From NCBI RefSeq assembly GCF_018332715.1, contig NZ_BOQP01000021.1, forward strand, positions 1-64,000: a DNA stretch of 64,000 nt, written 5' to 3'. The translations under genes and the position numbers were made by a program. Origin of the DNA: Winogradskya consettensis. GTDB taxonomy: Bacteria > Actinomycetota > Actinomycetes > Mycobacteriales > Micromonosporaceae. Under the pieces are notes generated by a model. That model searched no databases. It saw only the letters and a program-made list of their open reading frames with translations, and was not told the origin of the DNA. The stretch's first letter is position 1, and each line of letters starts with the position of its first letter. Of the stretch, positions 6,917 through 16,400 are shown in pieces.

Positions 6917-7854
6917 GAGGACTGAGTGCCGGTCAGCAGGGCGTGGCGTTCGCGCATGATCGTGGTCCAGCGGGTGCGGACCAGGCCGTAGCGCTCGGTG
7001 GTCTCGCGGCGGACCTCGGCGACGAGCCCGGCCGACTTGTCGACGCTGCGCCGCGCGTGGTTGATGCGTTCCCGCCGCACCGAATTACGGGTGAAGTAGT
7101 TCTCCAGGAAACCGTTCAGGACACCGATCGGCTGGACCACGGCGTACGCGTGTCCGAGCGGCCGGGCCAGCCCCACGTCGGCGAGCTCAGTGTGCAGGAC
7201 GGCCAGGCACCGGTCGGCGTGCACGGCTGCCCAGGCCGCGGCGTCGACCCAGCCGGGCTTGTTCAGCAACGTCGCGCCGCCCGTCCAGTTGTTCGCCGCC
7301 TGCAGGTCGGAGACACGCTCGAGCTGACGGCGTACCTCCGTGAGTGCACCGAGGGCGACGTCCGCCGCGGCGGTGGCCTCCCCCAGCTCGCGCAACTCCG
7401 CCTCGGCCCGCCCCCGCTCCTGCGCCAGCACCATCAGACGGGCGGCACCGGGACCGCGCGTACCGCGTACATAGCTGTCCTTCTCGTCAAGAACGGCCGC
7501 GTAGCGGGCGGGCAACCCGGAGAGCGCATGCAACCGCCCGGCCACGACCTGACGCTCGGCGTGCAGTGCGGCCAGCCGGCTCTGCGCCTGCGCGACCCGG
7601 TAGCCGGCCGCGTCCGCCTCGGCCTGTTCGCGGGCCACGTGGCTCTCGGTGTCACCCCGCAGCGCGGCCAGCACCCGCGAGATCGACATGCTGTCGATGT
7701 CCTCGACCTCGTCCGCATGCTGCTCACGCAGCGTGGTCAATTCGGTGGTCTGCTCGGCCAGCCGGGTGTCCAGCTCCTGCGCCCGCCGGGCGAGCAACTC
7801 GCTCCCCCTGGTCAGTCCGGCCAGCTCAGCGAGCCGCGTCTCGATGTCGGTCAC
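6913..7854 (-). CDS. Coiled-coil protein of unknown function
   Basis: The protein has 313 residues. Residues 1-175 are rich in Glu, Arg, Ala and Leu with heptad spacing (LARRAQELDTRLAEQTTELTTLREQHADEVEDIDSMS, then QERGRAEAELRELGEATAAADVALGAL), so a long coiled coil is likely. The rest is helical with conserved-looking VSDLQAANNWTGGATLLNKPGW and GVLNGFLENYF motifs. There is no signal peptide or membrane segment. A DVExLE..SLS.+L-type motif near residue 50 recalls uncharacterised proteins of Firmicutes and Actinobacteria. The 3' end overlaps the convergent SUKH-like gene by 4 nt. Confidence 0.65.
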   Translation of the reverse strand: MTDIETRLAELAGLTRGSELLARRAQELDTRLAEQTTELTTLREQHADEVEDIDSMSISRVLAALRGDTESHVAREQAEADAAGYRVAQAQSRLAALHAERQVVAGRLHALSGLPARYAAVLDEKDSYVRGTRGPGAARLMVLAQERGRAEAELRELGEATAAADVALGALTEVRRQLERVSDLQAANNWTGGATLLNKPGWVDAAAWAAVHADRCLAVLHTELADVGLARPLGHAYAVVQPIGVLNGFLENYFTRNSVRRERINHARRSVDKSAGLVAEVRRETTERYGLVRTRWTTIMRERHALLTGTQSS

Positions 7855-7981
7855 CCCCCGATTGGATCAGAGGGGGTCAACGCGTGAAGGCCTCACGCCC
7901 CGCAATCACCCGCGTCGCGAACACTCGGCCACGACCGTCTACAGTGGCGCACCCTGAGATCATTTAGAGGAAGTCCATATT

Positions 7982-8707
7982 TTGTACGCCATCCTCCGGG
8001 CGGTAGCCACCGCCACCGTGCTCGTCCTCGCCGCTTGCACATCGGGCGCATCCGGCGCCCCGGTGCCGGTCCCGTCCGATCCGGTGACCGCCCTCAGCGA
8101 GGCGGCCGGGCGACTCGGCACCCAGCCCGCCCGTTTCACGTTCGTGTACGGCACGCAGCAGCCCCTGGACGCCGCGAACCACACCGGGCTGATCGATCCC
8201 GCCACCGGTCACTGGGAGATCACCGGCAACGGCTGGACGGTCCGGCGGATCGGAGATGACGTCTACATCCGGCTGACCAAGGAACCGCCGATGCCCCTCT
8301 CGCCCGGCTCCTACGCGGCCGTCTACGGCACATGGATTCATCAGCGCGTACCCGTCGGCGGTGAGCTGTCCTATATTTTCGGTGCGGACTTCCCCTGGTC
8401 TCTGGCGCGCGGTGCTGCGCACGGCACGGATATCACCCGGATCGGCGAGCGCTCCTTCCGCGGAAGCGTCGCCGTGGCCCCCGGTGAGGAGGAACCCCGG
8501 AACCGGGGCTTTCTCGCCGACCTCGACGAGCAGGGCAGGTTCACCAGCGTCGCGTTCCTCAGCGACACGCAGCCGGCGGCCTCCGGGATGTCGATCGCCT
8601 TCTCCGGCTTCGGCACCCCGGCCGACATCCAGGCGCCATCCGCCGGCGAGACTGTCGACGGCGAGGCGTACCTCACGGTCCTGATCGAGATCGGGTTGTC
8701 CTTCTGA
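7982..8707 (+). CDS. Secreted lipoprotein of unknown function
   Basis: This is a 241-residue protein from a TTG start, with AGAGGAAG 8 nt upstream. The N-terminus is a lipoprotein signal, MYAILRAVATATVLVLAACTSG, with lipobox LAAC (Cys19). The mature part has a beta-rich pattern (ARFTFVYGTQ, GLIDPATGHWEITG, DVYIRLTK) reminiscent of LppX/LprG-like lipid-binding lipoproteins, an impression only. It shares a 127-bp divergent intergenic region with the coiled-coil gene. Confidence 0.7.
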   Translation: MYAILRAVATATVLVLAACTSGASGAPVPVPSDPVTALSEAAGRLGTQPARFTFVYGTQQPLDAANHTGLIDPATGHWEITGNGWTVRRIGDDVYIRLTKEPPMPLSPGSYAAVYGTWIHQRVPVGGELSYIFGADFPWSLARGAAHGTDITRIGERSFRGSVAVAPGEEEPRNRGFLADLDEQGRFTSVAFLSDTQPAASGMSIAFSGFGTPADIQAPSAGETVDGEAYLTVLIEIGLSF

Positions 8708-8713
8708 TAACGG

Positions 8714-9691
8714 CTACGTGCGGTCGCGGAGCGTTTCCGACGGGGTGAGGCCGTAGCGGTCGCGGTAGGAGCCGGCGAAGCGGCCGAGGTGGGTGAAGCC
8801 CCAGCGGTGGGCGACCTCGCTCACGCTCACCTGGCCCTTGTCGGCCCGGATCAATTCGGCGTGTACGCCCTCAAGTCGCAATCGCCGCAGGTACGTCAGC
8901 GGTGGGACACCGACGTGGCGGCGGAACGATTCCTGCAGGACGCGAACGCCCACCCCGGCGATCGCGGCAAGCTCGTGCGCGGTGAAGGCACGGCCCGGTT
9001 CGGCGTGCATCGCGTCGAGGGTCCGTTTCACCGGGCGGGGGCGGCGGGCGGTCGGGACGCCGGGGATGTCGTCACCGTGGCGTTGCTCGACGGCGCAGGC
9101 CAGGGCGCTGATCGCGAGGTCGCGCCACCGGGTCAGCAGGCGGGGCAGGGCCGACAGGCCGTCCGGCTGGCGCAGTTCGGTATGCAGGAGGCGGATCAGC
9201 GCCATCCAGCTGCGGCCCGGACCGCCGGCCAGGCCGAACGTCAGCCCCAGCGGACCCGGGGCCACATCGGGCGGGTCGAGGGCGGTCAGTTCGCGTTCGA
9301 AGGCGAGGCGTTCGACCTTGACACTGTAGACGCGGCAGTCCGCCGACCAGCGCAGTTCGATGTCGCTGCCCGGCTGGAACACCGCGGCCCGGCCCGGATC
9401 GGCGGTGGTCGACGTCCCCCGGTGCAGGACCTGCACCGAACCGGTCAACGGCGCGAGGACGTGGTACGCCGTCCGCAGATCGCCGATCGCCACACAGATC
9501 TCGATGCCGTAGCTGATCTCGCCGACGGTCAGCGAGCCGAGCTGGACGACGTCGCCGGAGAACGCGAACCCGTCGAGGCCACCGGTCGCCTTGACCTCGA
9601 GCGGGCCGTAGAACATGCGGCGGCAGAACGCCCGTGCCTCGTCAACGTCCGCGGTACGAAGAACCGTACGCGCGGCCCCTGCCGTATCCAT
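8714..9691 (-). CDS. AraC-family transcriptional regulator
   Basis: The protein has 325 residues. An N-terminal AraC-binding-like domain (about 1-200, including RGTSTTADPGRAAVFQPGSDIELRW) is followed by a C-terminal double helix-turn-helix: GRAFTAHELAAIAGVGVRVLQESFRRHVGVPPLTYLRRLRLEGVHAEL and VSVSEVAHRWGFTHLGRFAGSYRDRYGLTPSETLR. The start lies 6 nt after TAGGGT. It is downstream of the DUF4331 operon on the same strand with 36 nt between, so it may be co-transcribed or separately promoted. The effector is unknown. Confidence 0.9.
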   Translation of the reverse strand: MDTAGAARTVLRTADVDEARAFCRRMFYGPLEVKATGGLDGFAFSGDVVQLGSLTVGEISYGIEICVAIGDLRTAYHVLAPLTGSVQVLHRGTSTTADPGRAAVFQPGSDIELRWSADCRVYSVKVERLAFERELTALDPPDVAPGPLGLTFGLAGGPGRSWMALIRLLHTELRQPDGLSALPRLLTRWRDLAISALACAVEQRHGDDIPGVPTARRPRPVKRTLDAMHAEPGRAFTAHELAAIAGVGVRVLQESFRRHVGVPPLTYLRRLRLEGVHAELIRADKGQVSVSEVAHRWGFTHLGRFAGSYRDRYGLTPSETLRDRT

Positions 9692-9697
9692 CCAGTC

Positions 9698-9703
9698 ACC
9701 CTA
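9698..9703 (-). promoter_or_regulatory. Candidate -10 (leaderless) for the AraC gene
   Basis: TAGGGT on the minus strand ends 6 nt before the ATG at 9691. No Shine-Dalgarno is present. Confidence 0.4.
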
Positions 9704-9727
9704 GACCGACAGGGGCCTCACCGGCAG

Positions 9728-10060
9728 TTACAGATCGGGCCAGGAGTGCTCGGTGACGGCGCCACCGGACACCTCGACCTCGGCGAGCGGGGTCACCGGG
9801 TCGCGCCAGATGACGTACCGGCCGGCGGGGAGGCTGTCGATGACCACGCTGAAGCGGACACCGTCGCGGACGTAGCGGGCGCGGACCGCGGCGTGCGTAC
9901 GCGTACCCGCGTCCTCCACCGGGCTGACCTCGATCTCGTGGCCGTGCAGGCTACCGGGGGTGTGGATGACCATCGCCCCGATGCCGGCACCGATGTTGAG
10001 CACGACCGTGCCCTGCCCGGACGGGGCCATCGTGTGATGGTGGTGGACCCCGACGCTCAC
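9728..10060 (-). CDS. Small His-rich protein coupled to DUF4331
   Basis: This 110-residue protein begins VSVGVHHHHTMAPSGQG, with a run of four histidines, and continues as a beta-rich domain (GTVVLNIGAGIGAMVIHTPGSLHGHEIEVSP). I do not recognise the family. Its GTG start overlaps the DUF4331 stop by 4 nt, so translation is coupled and a shared role is likely. There is no signal peptide. The His run and HGHE motif could bind metal, which is speculation. Confidence 0.7.
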   Translation of the reverse strand: MSVGVHHHHTMAPSGQGTVVLNIGAGIGAMVIHTPGSLHGHEIEVSPVEDAGTRTHAAVRARYVRDGVRFSVVIDSLPAGRYVIWRDPVTPLAEVEVSGGAVTEHSWPDL

Positions 10061-11460
10061 TTCTCCACCTCGGGGTTGTTGAACCCGTCGAACGGCAGGC
10101 CCAGGAACGGGAACTTCTTGAGCAGCTTCGAGCTGGCGTCCTTGGCGGACAGTCCCTGCTCGACCAGCGCGGCCGCGGCGTCCGGCTTGAACTTCTCGTC
10201 GACCAGCGGCACGGTCACCCCGGCGATCGCCCGCAGCGAGATCGACACCACGTCATCGGCGACGCGGCGCCCGTTCGGGAACCCGGCGAGGTCCCCGCCG
10301 AGCAGGCCGAAGGCGTTCTCCTCCTTGGCCGGCGGCACGGCGGTGTTGAGCCGCAGCATGTCGGCCTGGGTCTCACCGGTGTTGTTCTGGAAGTCGTCGA
10401 TGAGCCCGTCCGGGATGCCGGTGAGCAGGATCGCGACCAGGTCGGCGCGGGCGGTCTTCGCCTTGTTCAGCTCCGCCAGGTTGTCGAACAGTCCGGGGTA
10501 GAGCACCGGGAGCAGCGCCCCCAGCTCCGGCTGCTCGACGAACTCCGCGAACCGCTTGTCCTCGCTCGGCGGCAGGCTGTTCCACAGGTCCTTCTGCGCC
10601 ATCGGCACGATGACCTCGTTGAACAGCGGGTTGCCGAGCCGGGACACCTGCACCTGCGGGCCGACGTACACGTCGTCGTTGTTCTTGTCGCCGTGCCGGA
10701 CCTGCACCTGCCGGCGGCTGGCCGCCGTCCACACACCGATGACCGCACCCGGGTCACGGCCACGGACCTTCTTCTTGCCGTCCTTGCGCACCATGTGCAG
10801 CGGCACCTGGATGGCGATACTGTGCACGTTCATCTGGTCGGTGGCGTTGACCGCCTTGCCCGCATAGTTGAACAGCTTCTGCCCGACGAGGTGCTTGTCC
10901 TGGAACGGACGCAGCGTGCCCAGGTCGAAAATGGCACCGAGGTCGACGAAGAACGGATCGGCGCGCTGCCCGGCGAAGACCTTCTCGCCATCCTTGAGCT
11001 TGTGCACGGCGTCGTCGGCCAGCTTGCCGTAATCCGCGATCGACAGCGGCCCGACATTGCACGGCGGGCACGGCAGCTTCTCGGCGAGCACGGTGTGCTT
11101 ACCACTGGAATCCACCCGGGTCACCGAGTAGAACTGCCGCCGGTTCCAGTTCTCACTGTCCAGCGACTCGATCGGGCCGGTGTTGTAAAGAAACGTCCGG
11201 TCGTTACGCAGCTCGGTCCGGAACCGGAACTGGTACGTCAGATCCGGCCGCCCGTCACCGTTCTTGTCGACGTGGATCTCATAGAGCACGTCATCGCCGA
11301 ACTCGAAGAAGTTCGGGCCGCTCGACGGCAGCTGCAGCGGCACGTAGTTCGCGATCAGGGTGACCGTGTCATGGTCGTCCGGGCTCACGAACGCGTACAG
11401 GTCGGCGCTGTCGGCGACCGGGTCCTTGGAGATTTCCGGTGCTTCGCGGTGCGAGGACAT
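10057..11460 (-). CDS. DUF4331 family protein
   Basis: The 467-residue protein opens MSSHREAPEISKDPVADSADLYAFVSPDDHDTVTLIANYVPLQLPSSGPNFFEF, the hallmark N-terminus of DUF4331. It continues with the family motifs DVLYEIHVDKNGDGRPDLTYQFRF, LYNTG and ADDVVSISLRAIAG. The function of the family is not established. The gene is the middle member of a three-gene set with a Tat-exported protein upstream and the His-rich protein downstream. No export signal is obvious on this protein itself. Confidence 0.88.
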   Translation of the reverse strand: MSSHREAPEISKDPVADSADLYAFVSPDDHDTVTLIANYVPLQLPSSGPNFFEFGDDVLYEIHVDKNGDGRPDLTYQFRFRTELRNDRTFLYNTGPIESLDSENWNRRQFYSVTRVDSSGKHTVLAEKLPCPPCNVGPLSIADYGKLADDAVHKLKDGEKVFAGQRADPFFVDLGAIFDLGTLRPFQDKHLVGQKLFNYAGKAVNATDQMNVHSIAIQVPLHMVRKDGKKKVRGRDPGAVIGVWTAASRRQVQVRHGDKNNDDVYVGPQVQVSRLGNPLFNEVIVPMAQKDLWNSLPPSEDKRFAEFVEQPELGALLPVLYPGLFDNLAELNKAKTARADLVAILLTGIPDGLIDDFQNNTGETQADMLRLNTAVPPAKEENAFGLLGGDLAGFPNGRRVADDVVSISLRAIAGVTVPLVDEKFKPDAAAALVEQGLSAKDASSKLLKKFPFLGLPFDGFNNPEVEK

Positions 11461-11475
11461 CGTCAGCCTTCCTGG

Positions 11476-11754
11476 TCAGCGCTTGACGGCTTTGAGAATC
11501 TTCTTTGCCAGGTCAGCATCGGTGATGGTGACCTTCGACCCCCCGGAGAACACATCGAACGTGCCCTTCTTGGCGTCCCGCAGAGACAGCACCAACGGCT
11601 CGCTGTCGGCGCCCGCGTTCTCCCGCTCACCGGCCATGCTCAGCCCGGCGACACCGGCGACGGAAACCCCGACGCCCGCGGTGGCGGCAATGGCAAGTAC
11701 CCGGCGGCGCGACAAGCGGCTGGTGCCCCGCTTGCCGTAGTGAACACGACTCAT
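11476..11754 (-). CDS. Small Tat-exported protein
   Basis: This 92-residue protein has a twin-arginine signal (SRLSRRRVLAIAATAGVGVSVAGVAGLSMAG, about 13-42). A short mature part ends in VFSGGSKVTITDADLAKKILKAVKR, a basic amphipathic helix. It is the first gene of the DUF4331 operon, 15 nt upstream of it. The mature function is unknown. Confidence 0.75.
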   Translation of the reverse strand: MSRVHYGKRGTSRLSRRRVLAIAATAGVGVSVAGVAGLSMAGERENAGADSEPLVLSLRDAKKGTFDVFSGGSKVTITDADLAKKILKAVKR

Positions 11755-11805
11755 GCTCGGCCTTTCGTCCCAAGATGCCCTGACAAAACGTCGTCGACAG
11801 CCATC

Positions 11806-11833
11806 AGTACGAAACGATCACCGCAGCGGTTCA
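11806..11833 (-). promoter_or_regulatory. Candidate ECF-sigma promoter for the DUF4331 operon
   Basis: On the minus strand TGAACC (11833-11828), 16 nt and CGTACT (11811-11806) match the GAAC/CGT architecture of many ECF sigma promoters. The expected start site would leave a leader of about 45 nt before the ATG at 11754. Confidence 0.35.
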
Positions 11834-11891
11834 AAGCAATTTCCCAGTAAAGGTTCCCCACAGGTTGGTAACACGAAAGGACCCCGTGGCC

Positions 11892-12335
11892 ATGCCGTCC
11901 CAGACCCTCTCCCGAACAGCCCGGATATCGGCCCCACCTGCGAAGATCTACGCCCACCTGAGCGATCCGCAGAGCTACCTCGGCCTGTCACCCCTCCTGG
12001 TCGACATCCGGGACGTACGCCCCCACCCCGGCGGCGTCGCCTACACCGCAGTGGAACGCTTCCGCTACGGAGTGTTCACATGGGACAACCCCATCGCCGT
12101 CACCATGACCTTCCAGGCCCCGGAAACCCGCATCGTCAGCGACGTCCGCAGCCCCGCCCGCGTCCACCTCATCTCCACCGTCGACCTGACCCCGGTCCCC
12201 GAAGGCACGGACCTGACGGAAACCATCCACGTCACCTACCCGCCCCTGCTGGGCCGCTTCGTCGTCGGCCAGGCCACCGCCGTCCAGCAGCACCGCCTCG
12301 CCGAACTCACCCGCCGCATGTCTCAGCCGAGGTAG
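11892..12335 (+). CDS. SRPBCC (polyketide cyclase/START-like) protein
   Basis: This is a 147-residue single-domain protein. SRTARISAPPAKIYAHLSDPQSYLGLSPLLVDIRDV at the N-terminus and LTETIHVTYPPLLGRFVVGQATAVQQHRLAELTRRM at the C-terminus are the first helix and closing long helix of the hydrophobic-cavity fold. AAAGGA lies 10 nt before the ATG. It is divergent from the DUF4331 operon. The ligand is unknown. The 3' end overlaps the convergent lectin gene by 13 nt. Confidence 0.8.
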   Translation: MPSQTLSRTARISAPPAKIYAHLSDPQSYLGLSPLLVDIRDVRPHPGGVAYTAVERFRYGVFTWDNPIAVTMTFQAPETRIVSDVRSPARVHLISTVDLTPVPEGTDLTETIHVTYPPLLGRFVVGQATAVQQHRLAELTRRMSQPR

Positions 12336-13267
12336 ACCGACCAGGTGCGGGAGGGGGTGCGGGTGCATTCCTCGAGGTTGAGGGCATTGTTGAGGCCGGT
12401 GCCGTCGTTGGCCGCGGCGAGGCAGAAGCCGCCGGAGTTGAGGATGCTGTAGCGGCCACCGAGTTCGCCCCTTGCCCACTGACGGCCCGGCTGACCGTCG
12501 CAGTAGTACTGGACGATCGGGACCCCCGGGCGTCTGTTGCCGCCGGCCGGGGACAGACAGAAGCCGGTGCTCACGTTCATGATATGAAAGACGTTCGGGT
12601 CAGGGGTGGGCATCCACTTCCACAACCGCGCGGGCTGGCCGTCACAGGTGTAGGTGACCGCCTGCGCGTTGGGGGCAGTGCTCCCGCCCGCGATCGTGAC
12701 GCACAGATGACCGGCGTTCAGGTTCTGGTAGACCTCCGCGGTGTACCAGTCCCAGGTGCGGGACCGGTTCCCGTCGCAGTAGTACTGGACGATGGTCGCG
12801 TTCAGCGCGGTGCTGCCACCCGCGGGCGAGAGGCACAAACCGCTCTTGGCATTCCGCAGCGACCAGATCCCCGCCTGCTTGACGACGTACCAGTGCCGGG
12901 CCCAATCGCTGTCGCAGGTGTACTGCACGATGACGACGTTGAGGCCGACGCTGCCACCTGCGGGCGACAGGCAAAGGTCGTTCTTCATGTTCCAGATCTG
13001 GTAGCTCTGCCGCGCACTGTCGAAATGGATCGTGTACGACCGCGACGGATCCGCCTGGCACAGGTACTGCACGATCGTGGCGTTGAGCGCCCCACTGCTC
13101 CCGGCCGGCGTCAGACACAGCCGGCTCTCCAGATTCTGGATCTTGACGTTGGCAGCCTCGTCCCCGGCCGCCCGGGCAGGGACGCCGACGAAAGGAGCAA
13201 ATGTCCAGAACATGGAGACCACAACGAGGAACACAGTCGCAACGAAGGCACGATGCCACCTGACCAT
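12323..13267 (-). CDS. Secreted double beta-trefoil (ricin-type) lectin
   Basis: The 314-residue protein has a Sec signal peptide (MVRWHRAFVATVFLVVVSMFWTFAPFVGVPARA). Six repeats of about 45 residues follow, most carrying (L/F)CLSPAGGS...LN..IVQYYCDG......W, which is two complete ricin B-type trefoils and no catalytic domain. It should act outside the cell in binding glycans. AGGGAG is 7 nt from the ATG at 13267; the TTG at 13273 is too close to it to be the start. Repeat 4 (LCVTIAGGSTAPNAQAVTYTC) and repeat 6 have diverged most. Confidence 0.88.
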   Translation of the reverse strand: MVRWHRAFVATVFLVVVSMFWTFAPFVGVPARAAGDEAANVKIQNLESRLCLTPAGSSGALNATIVQYLCQADPSRSYTIHFDSARQSYQIWNMKNDLCLSPAGGSVGLNVVIVQYTCDSDWARHWYVVKQAGIWSLRNAKSGLCLSPAGGSTALNATIVQYYCDGNRSRTWDWYTAEVYQNLNAGHLCVTIAGGSTAPNAQAVTYTCDGQPARLWKWMPTPDPNVFHIMNVSTGFCLSPAGGNRRPGVPIVQYYCDGQPGRQWARGELGGRYSILNSGGFCLAAANDGTGLNNALNLEECTRTPSRTWSVYLG

Positions 13268-13420
13268 GGACAATCTCCCTGCCTCGGTGCCGACGATGCT
13301 ACAAATGCCGGCTTAACAACCGCCTAAGAACCTGGTCGGGCTGCGGTCCGCGGGCATCGTCGAGACGAACGGGACTGACGTGGGTGCATGCAGGACCAGC
13401 GATCATGACCTCCACACCGT

Positions 13421-13426
13421 TACCCT
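13421..13426 (+). promoter_or_regulatory. Candidate -10 (leaderless) for the NACHT-TIR gene
   Basis: TACCCT ends 7 nt before the GTG at 13434, the spacing seen at many other starts in this window. This is part of the reason for choosing that start. Confidence 0.35.
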
Positions 13427-13433
13427 CGTCGGC

Positions 13434-16400
13434 GTGCGACCCGAACCGTCCCTGACCCTCCTCGGAGCGCTGCAGATCCTCGGTGACGCAGGGCTGCCCG
13501 GTATAGACCGACTCGACACCGTCCTAGGCGAGCCCGTCATCGGGTCGTACGGCCACGCGGGACCCCCCGCGCACGTCACGATCCGGGATACGCTTCTCGG
13601 CTGGCTGGAACCGGGCAACAGCACGACCACCTCACTGACGGCTGCGATTGCCGGTTTGCCGAATGTGGTATCGGCGGCACGCGGGGCCCGGCGTCACCGG
13701 CTCGTGACCTCGGCTCACACCGTCATCGCGGCAGCCTCCTTCTTCGAGGCGCTGGCAGGTGGTGCGGGAGGCCGCCTGCTCGCCGATGAGTACCGGCGCA
13801 GGCTTTCGGTCCCGGGCAAGAGTGAGCTGCAGCAATTGCGGGGTTTCCTGCACCGGGCTGAGGTACCCGCGCCTTCGATCACCCGGGGATTCGCGGAGAA
13901 CGCCAGCGCTGTGACCGGATGGCTGGCCGAGTTGGCAGGCCGCACCCAGCCCCTCTTCGGCGGTCTCACCGGCTACCCATTTTTCGACGCCACGGCTGTC
14001 GCGGCCAATGCGAGTAGACGCTATCTCGCGCACTACCTGGACGTCAGCACCACTGTCCCTGAGCTCGTGGTCTGGTTACACATTGATCACCGAGCCACAG
14101 AGCTGGATCATCTGGCCACTCTCCTCCGGAGACGAACGCCCACCGGTCGGCACGTATCGGACCTGGGACGGCTCATTCACCAAGCAAACAACGCCCGGGC
14201 CTGGGAGCCCGTCGGAGCACAGGCCGCCGCTGGACAAGATGGAGACAACGCCTTTCCTCCTCTCGCCGCTACCTTCATCGTGCCCGGCTACCGGGCGGAG
14301 CGCACCGATGGCCGGTCGCGGATCTCTGAGGAAAAGTGGTGGCGCAGGGCTCCACCTTTGGATGATCTCGAGAGCATCGTTACCAACCACCTACGCTCCC
14401 CAGGCGCCACCAGGCAGCCAACCCTGGTGCTGGGTGGCCCCGGAGCAGGTAAGTCGGCGCTGCTCACCATGATCGCCGTGTGGCTCCCGCCGGGTGGGTA
14501 CACGGTCATCCGCGTGCCGCTCCGGGCAGTCGACCCGAGCGCTACGGTGCTCGCACAGATCGAGCAGAGCCTGGCAGCGACAGCGTACGGGCCGGTGACC
14601 TGGCTACATCTGATCGAGCAGACGGGAGGTACCCTGCCGGTGATCCTCGTCGACGGCCTCGACGAGATGATGCAGGCAACCGGTGCAGCCAGATCGGACT
14701 ACCTGGTGGACATCGCTCAGTTTCAGCAGACTGAGCACGACGCAGGCAGACCCGTCGCGGTGATCGTCACCAGCCGCACGGTAATGGCTTCTCACGTGCG
14801 AGTTCCGGCTCACTCTCTCGTCTTGAGACTGGATCCTTTCTCTGACGACAAGATCGCCTCATGGCTCTCAGCTTGGAACACCGCCAGCCTCTCCACCATC
14901 GGCGCACGCCGGTACCGACCGCTGACGATGCCCGAGGTGACCCGGTACGGCGAGCTCGCGCGTACCCCGTTGATCCTGACGATGCTGGCCATGAACGCCG
15001 CCCACGGAGAACTACCGGCGCCGACCGGCGAGGTAGCCGCGTCTTACGACTGGCTGATTCAGAGCTTCGTGCGCAGGGAGCTTGCGTCTGGCGGCGCGTC
15101 AGGAGCCGTGCAGGACGACCACCGAGCCGTATCCACAGAGATGTACCGGCTCTCCATGGTTGCCTTCGCTGCCTTCAACCGCGGCCGCGACTGGGCAACC
15201 GAGGACGAAATCAACACCGACCTGAGCGCGTTGTCACCCGCACCACCTGCACCCGGTTACCCGGGTTTCGGACGCCTCCTCGATCAAGCTGCGTCGTTGA
15301 CCGGACGGTTCTTCTTCAGCGTCGGCACCCACGACAACCGAAGCGCCGTAGCCTCACGGACCTACCAATTCCTCCACGTGTCCCTGCGTGACTATCTGGT
15401 GGCCCTGACGATCCATGAGTCTCTTGCCGAAGCTGCGGAAGGCTGGCGGCACCACTCGGCACGCCGATATCAACCGGACGCTCAATCACCGTATGCGCTG
15501 CTCTCTTTCGAGCTCCTGCATACCCGCAGAACCGCCCTGGACTTCCTGATCTCCTTCGCGGCGTCTCGTTCCGGGAACCCGGAGAACCTGGTCGCGGTGC
15601 TCACCAATTGGTTCGACGCCGCCGAGCACGGTGCCGGAAGCCGCTTTGAGCAATACGTGCCGCAGTCACTGGCCCGGCCGGTCCGCCAGGCCCGGTACGC
15701 GGCCAACATCTTGACAATTACCGACATCTATACAGACAGGCAAACCGCCGACGTACTGCGTCGTCGCTGGCAGGAACGGATCGGCAATCTATCAGCCACG
15801 GCGCTGGAGCTCCTGTCGCCACGACGACTTGCGCCCTCCATTGTGGTGACTTACGTGGCTTCCGACCGGGCCTGGGCACAGTGGGCGGCGTGGCATTTGG
15901 AGACAGCCGGTTGTCGCGTCACGCTCGATGCCTGGGAGGTCAGAGCCGGCGACAATTTCATCTCTCGGTTACAGAAATCCATCGAGCCCGGCGTCCGGGT
16001 GTTGCTGATCGCGTCAGCGAATCTCTACCGCTCCGCGGGTTCCTCTGCGGAGTGGAACAGCCCTCTTGTCGGGGAAACCGGTCTGACCGTCGTCAGAGTG
16101 GACGCTCAAAACCTGCCACCGCAGTTTGTATCCGTTGCTCTTGTCGACGTCAACGGGCTCGGGCCGGACGACGCACGCCGGAAGCTGATCCAGACGGTCA
16201 CGGGAGACCTTCCCCGAGACGAGTTGCCGAGGTTTCCGGGCACCGACGAGGCGGTCGCGGCTCCGCTCGAGCCTGTCCACCGACTTTCGATCATGCATGC
16301 TCCGGACGACGTGATGTATGCCGAGCTGCTCTTCGAGGCTCTGAATCGCCCCGACATGGCGTGGTTGCCGACGCTCTTCTCGACCGCGACCGGTGATCTT

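Noticed and set aside
13380..13433. 18-codon extension of the NACHT-TIR gene to the GTG at 13380
   Set aside because: The extra residues look unrelated to the domain start, and the GTG at 13434 matches the family N-terminus and the leaderless spacing; the extension is not excluded.
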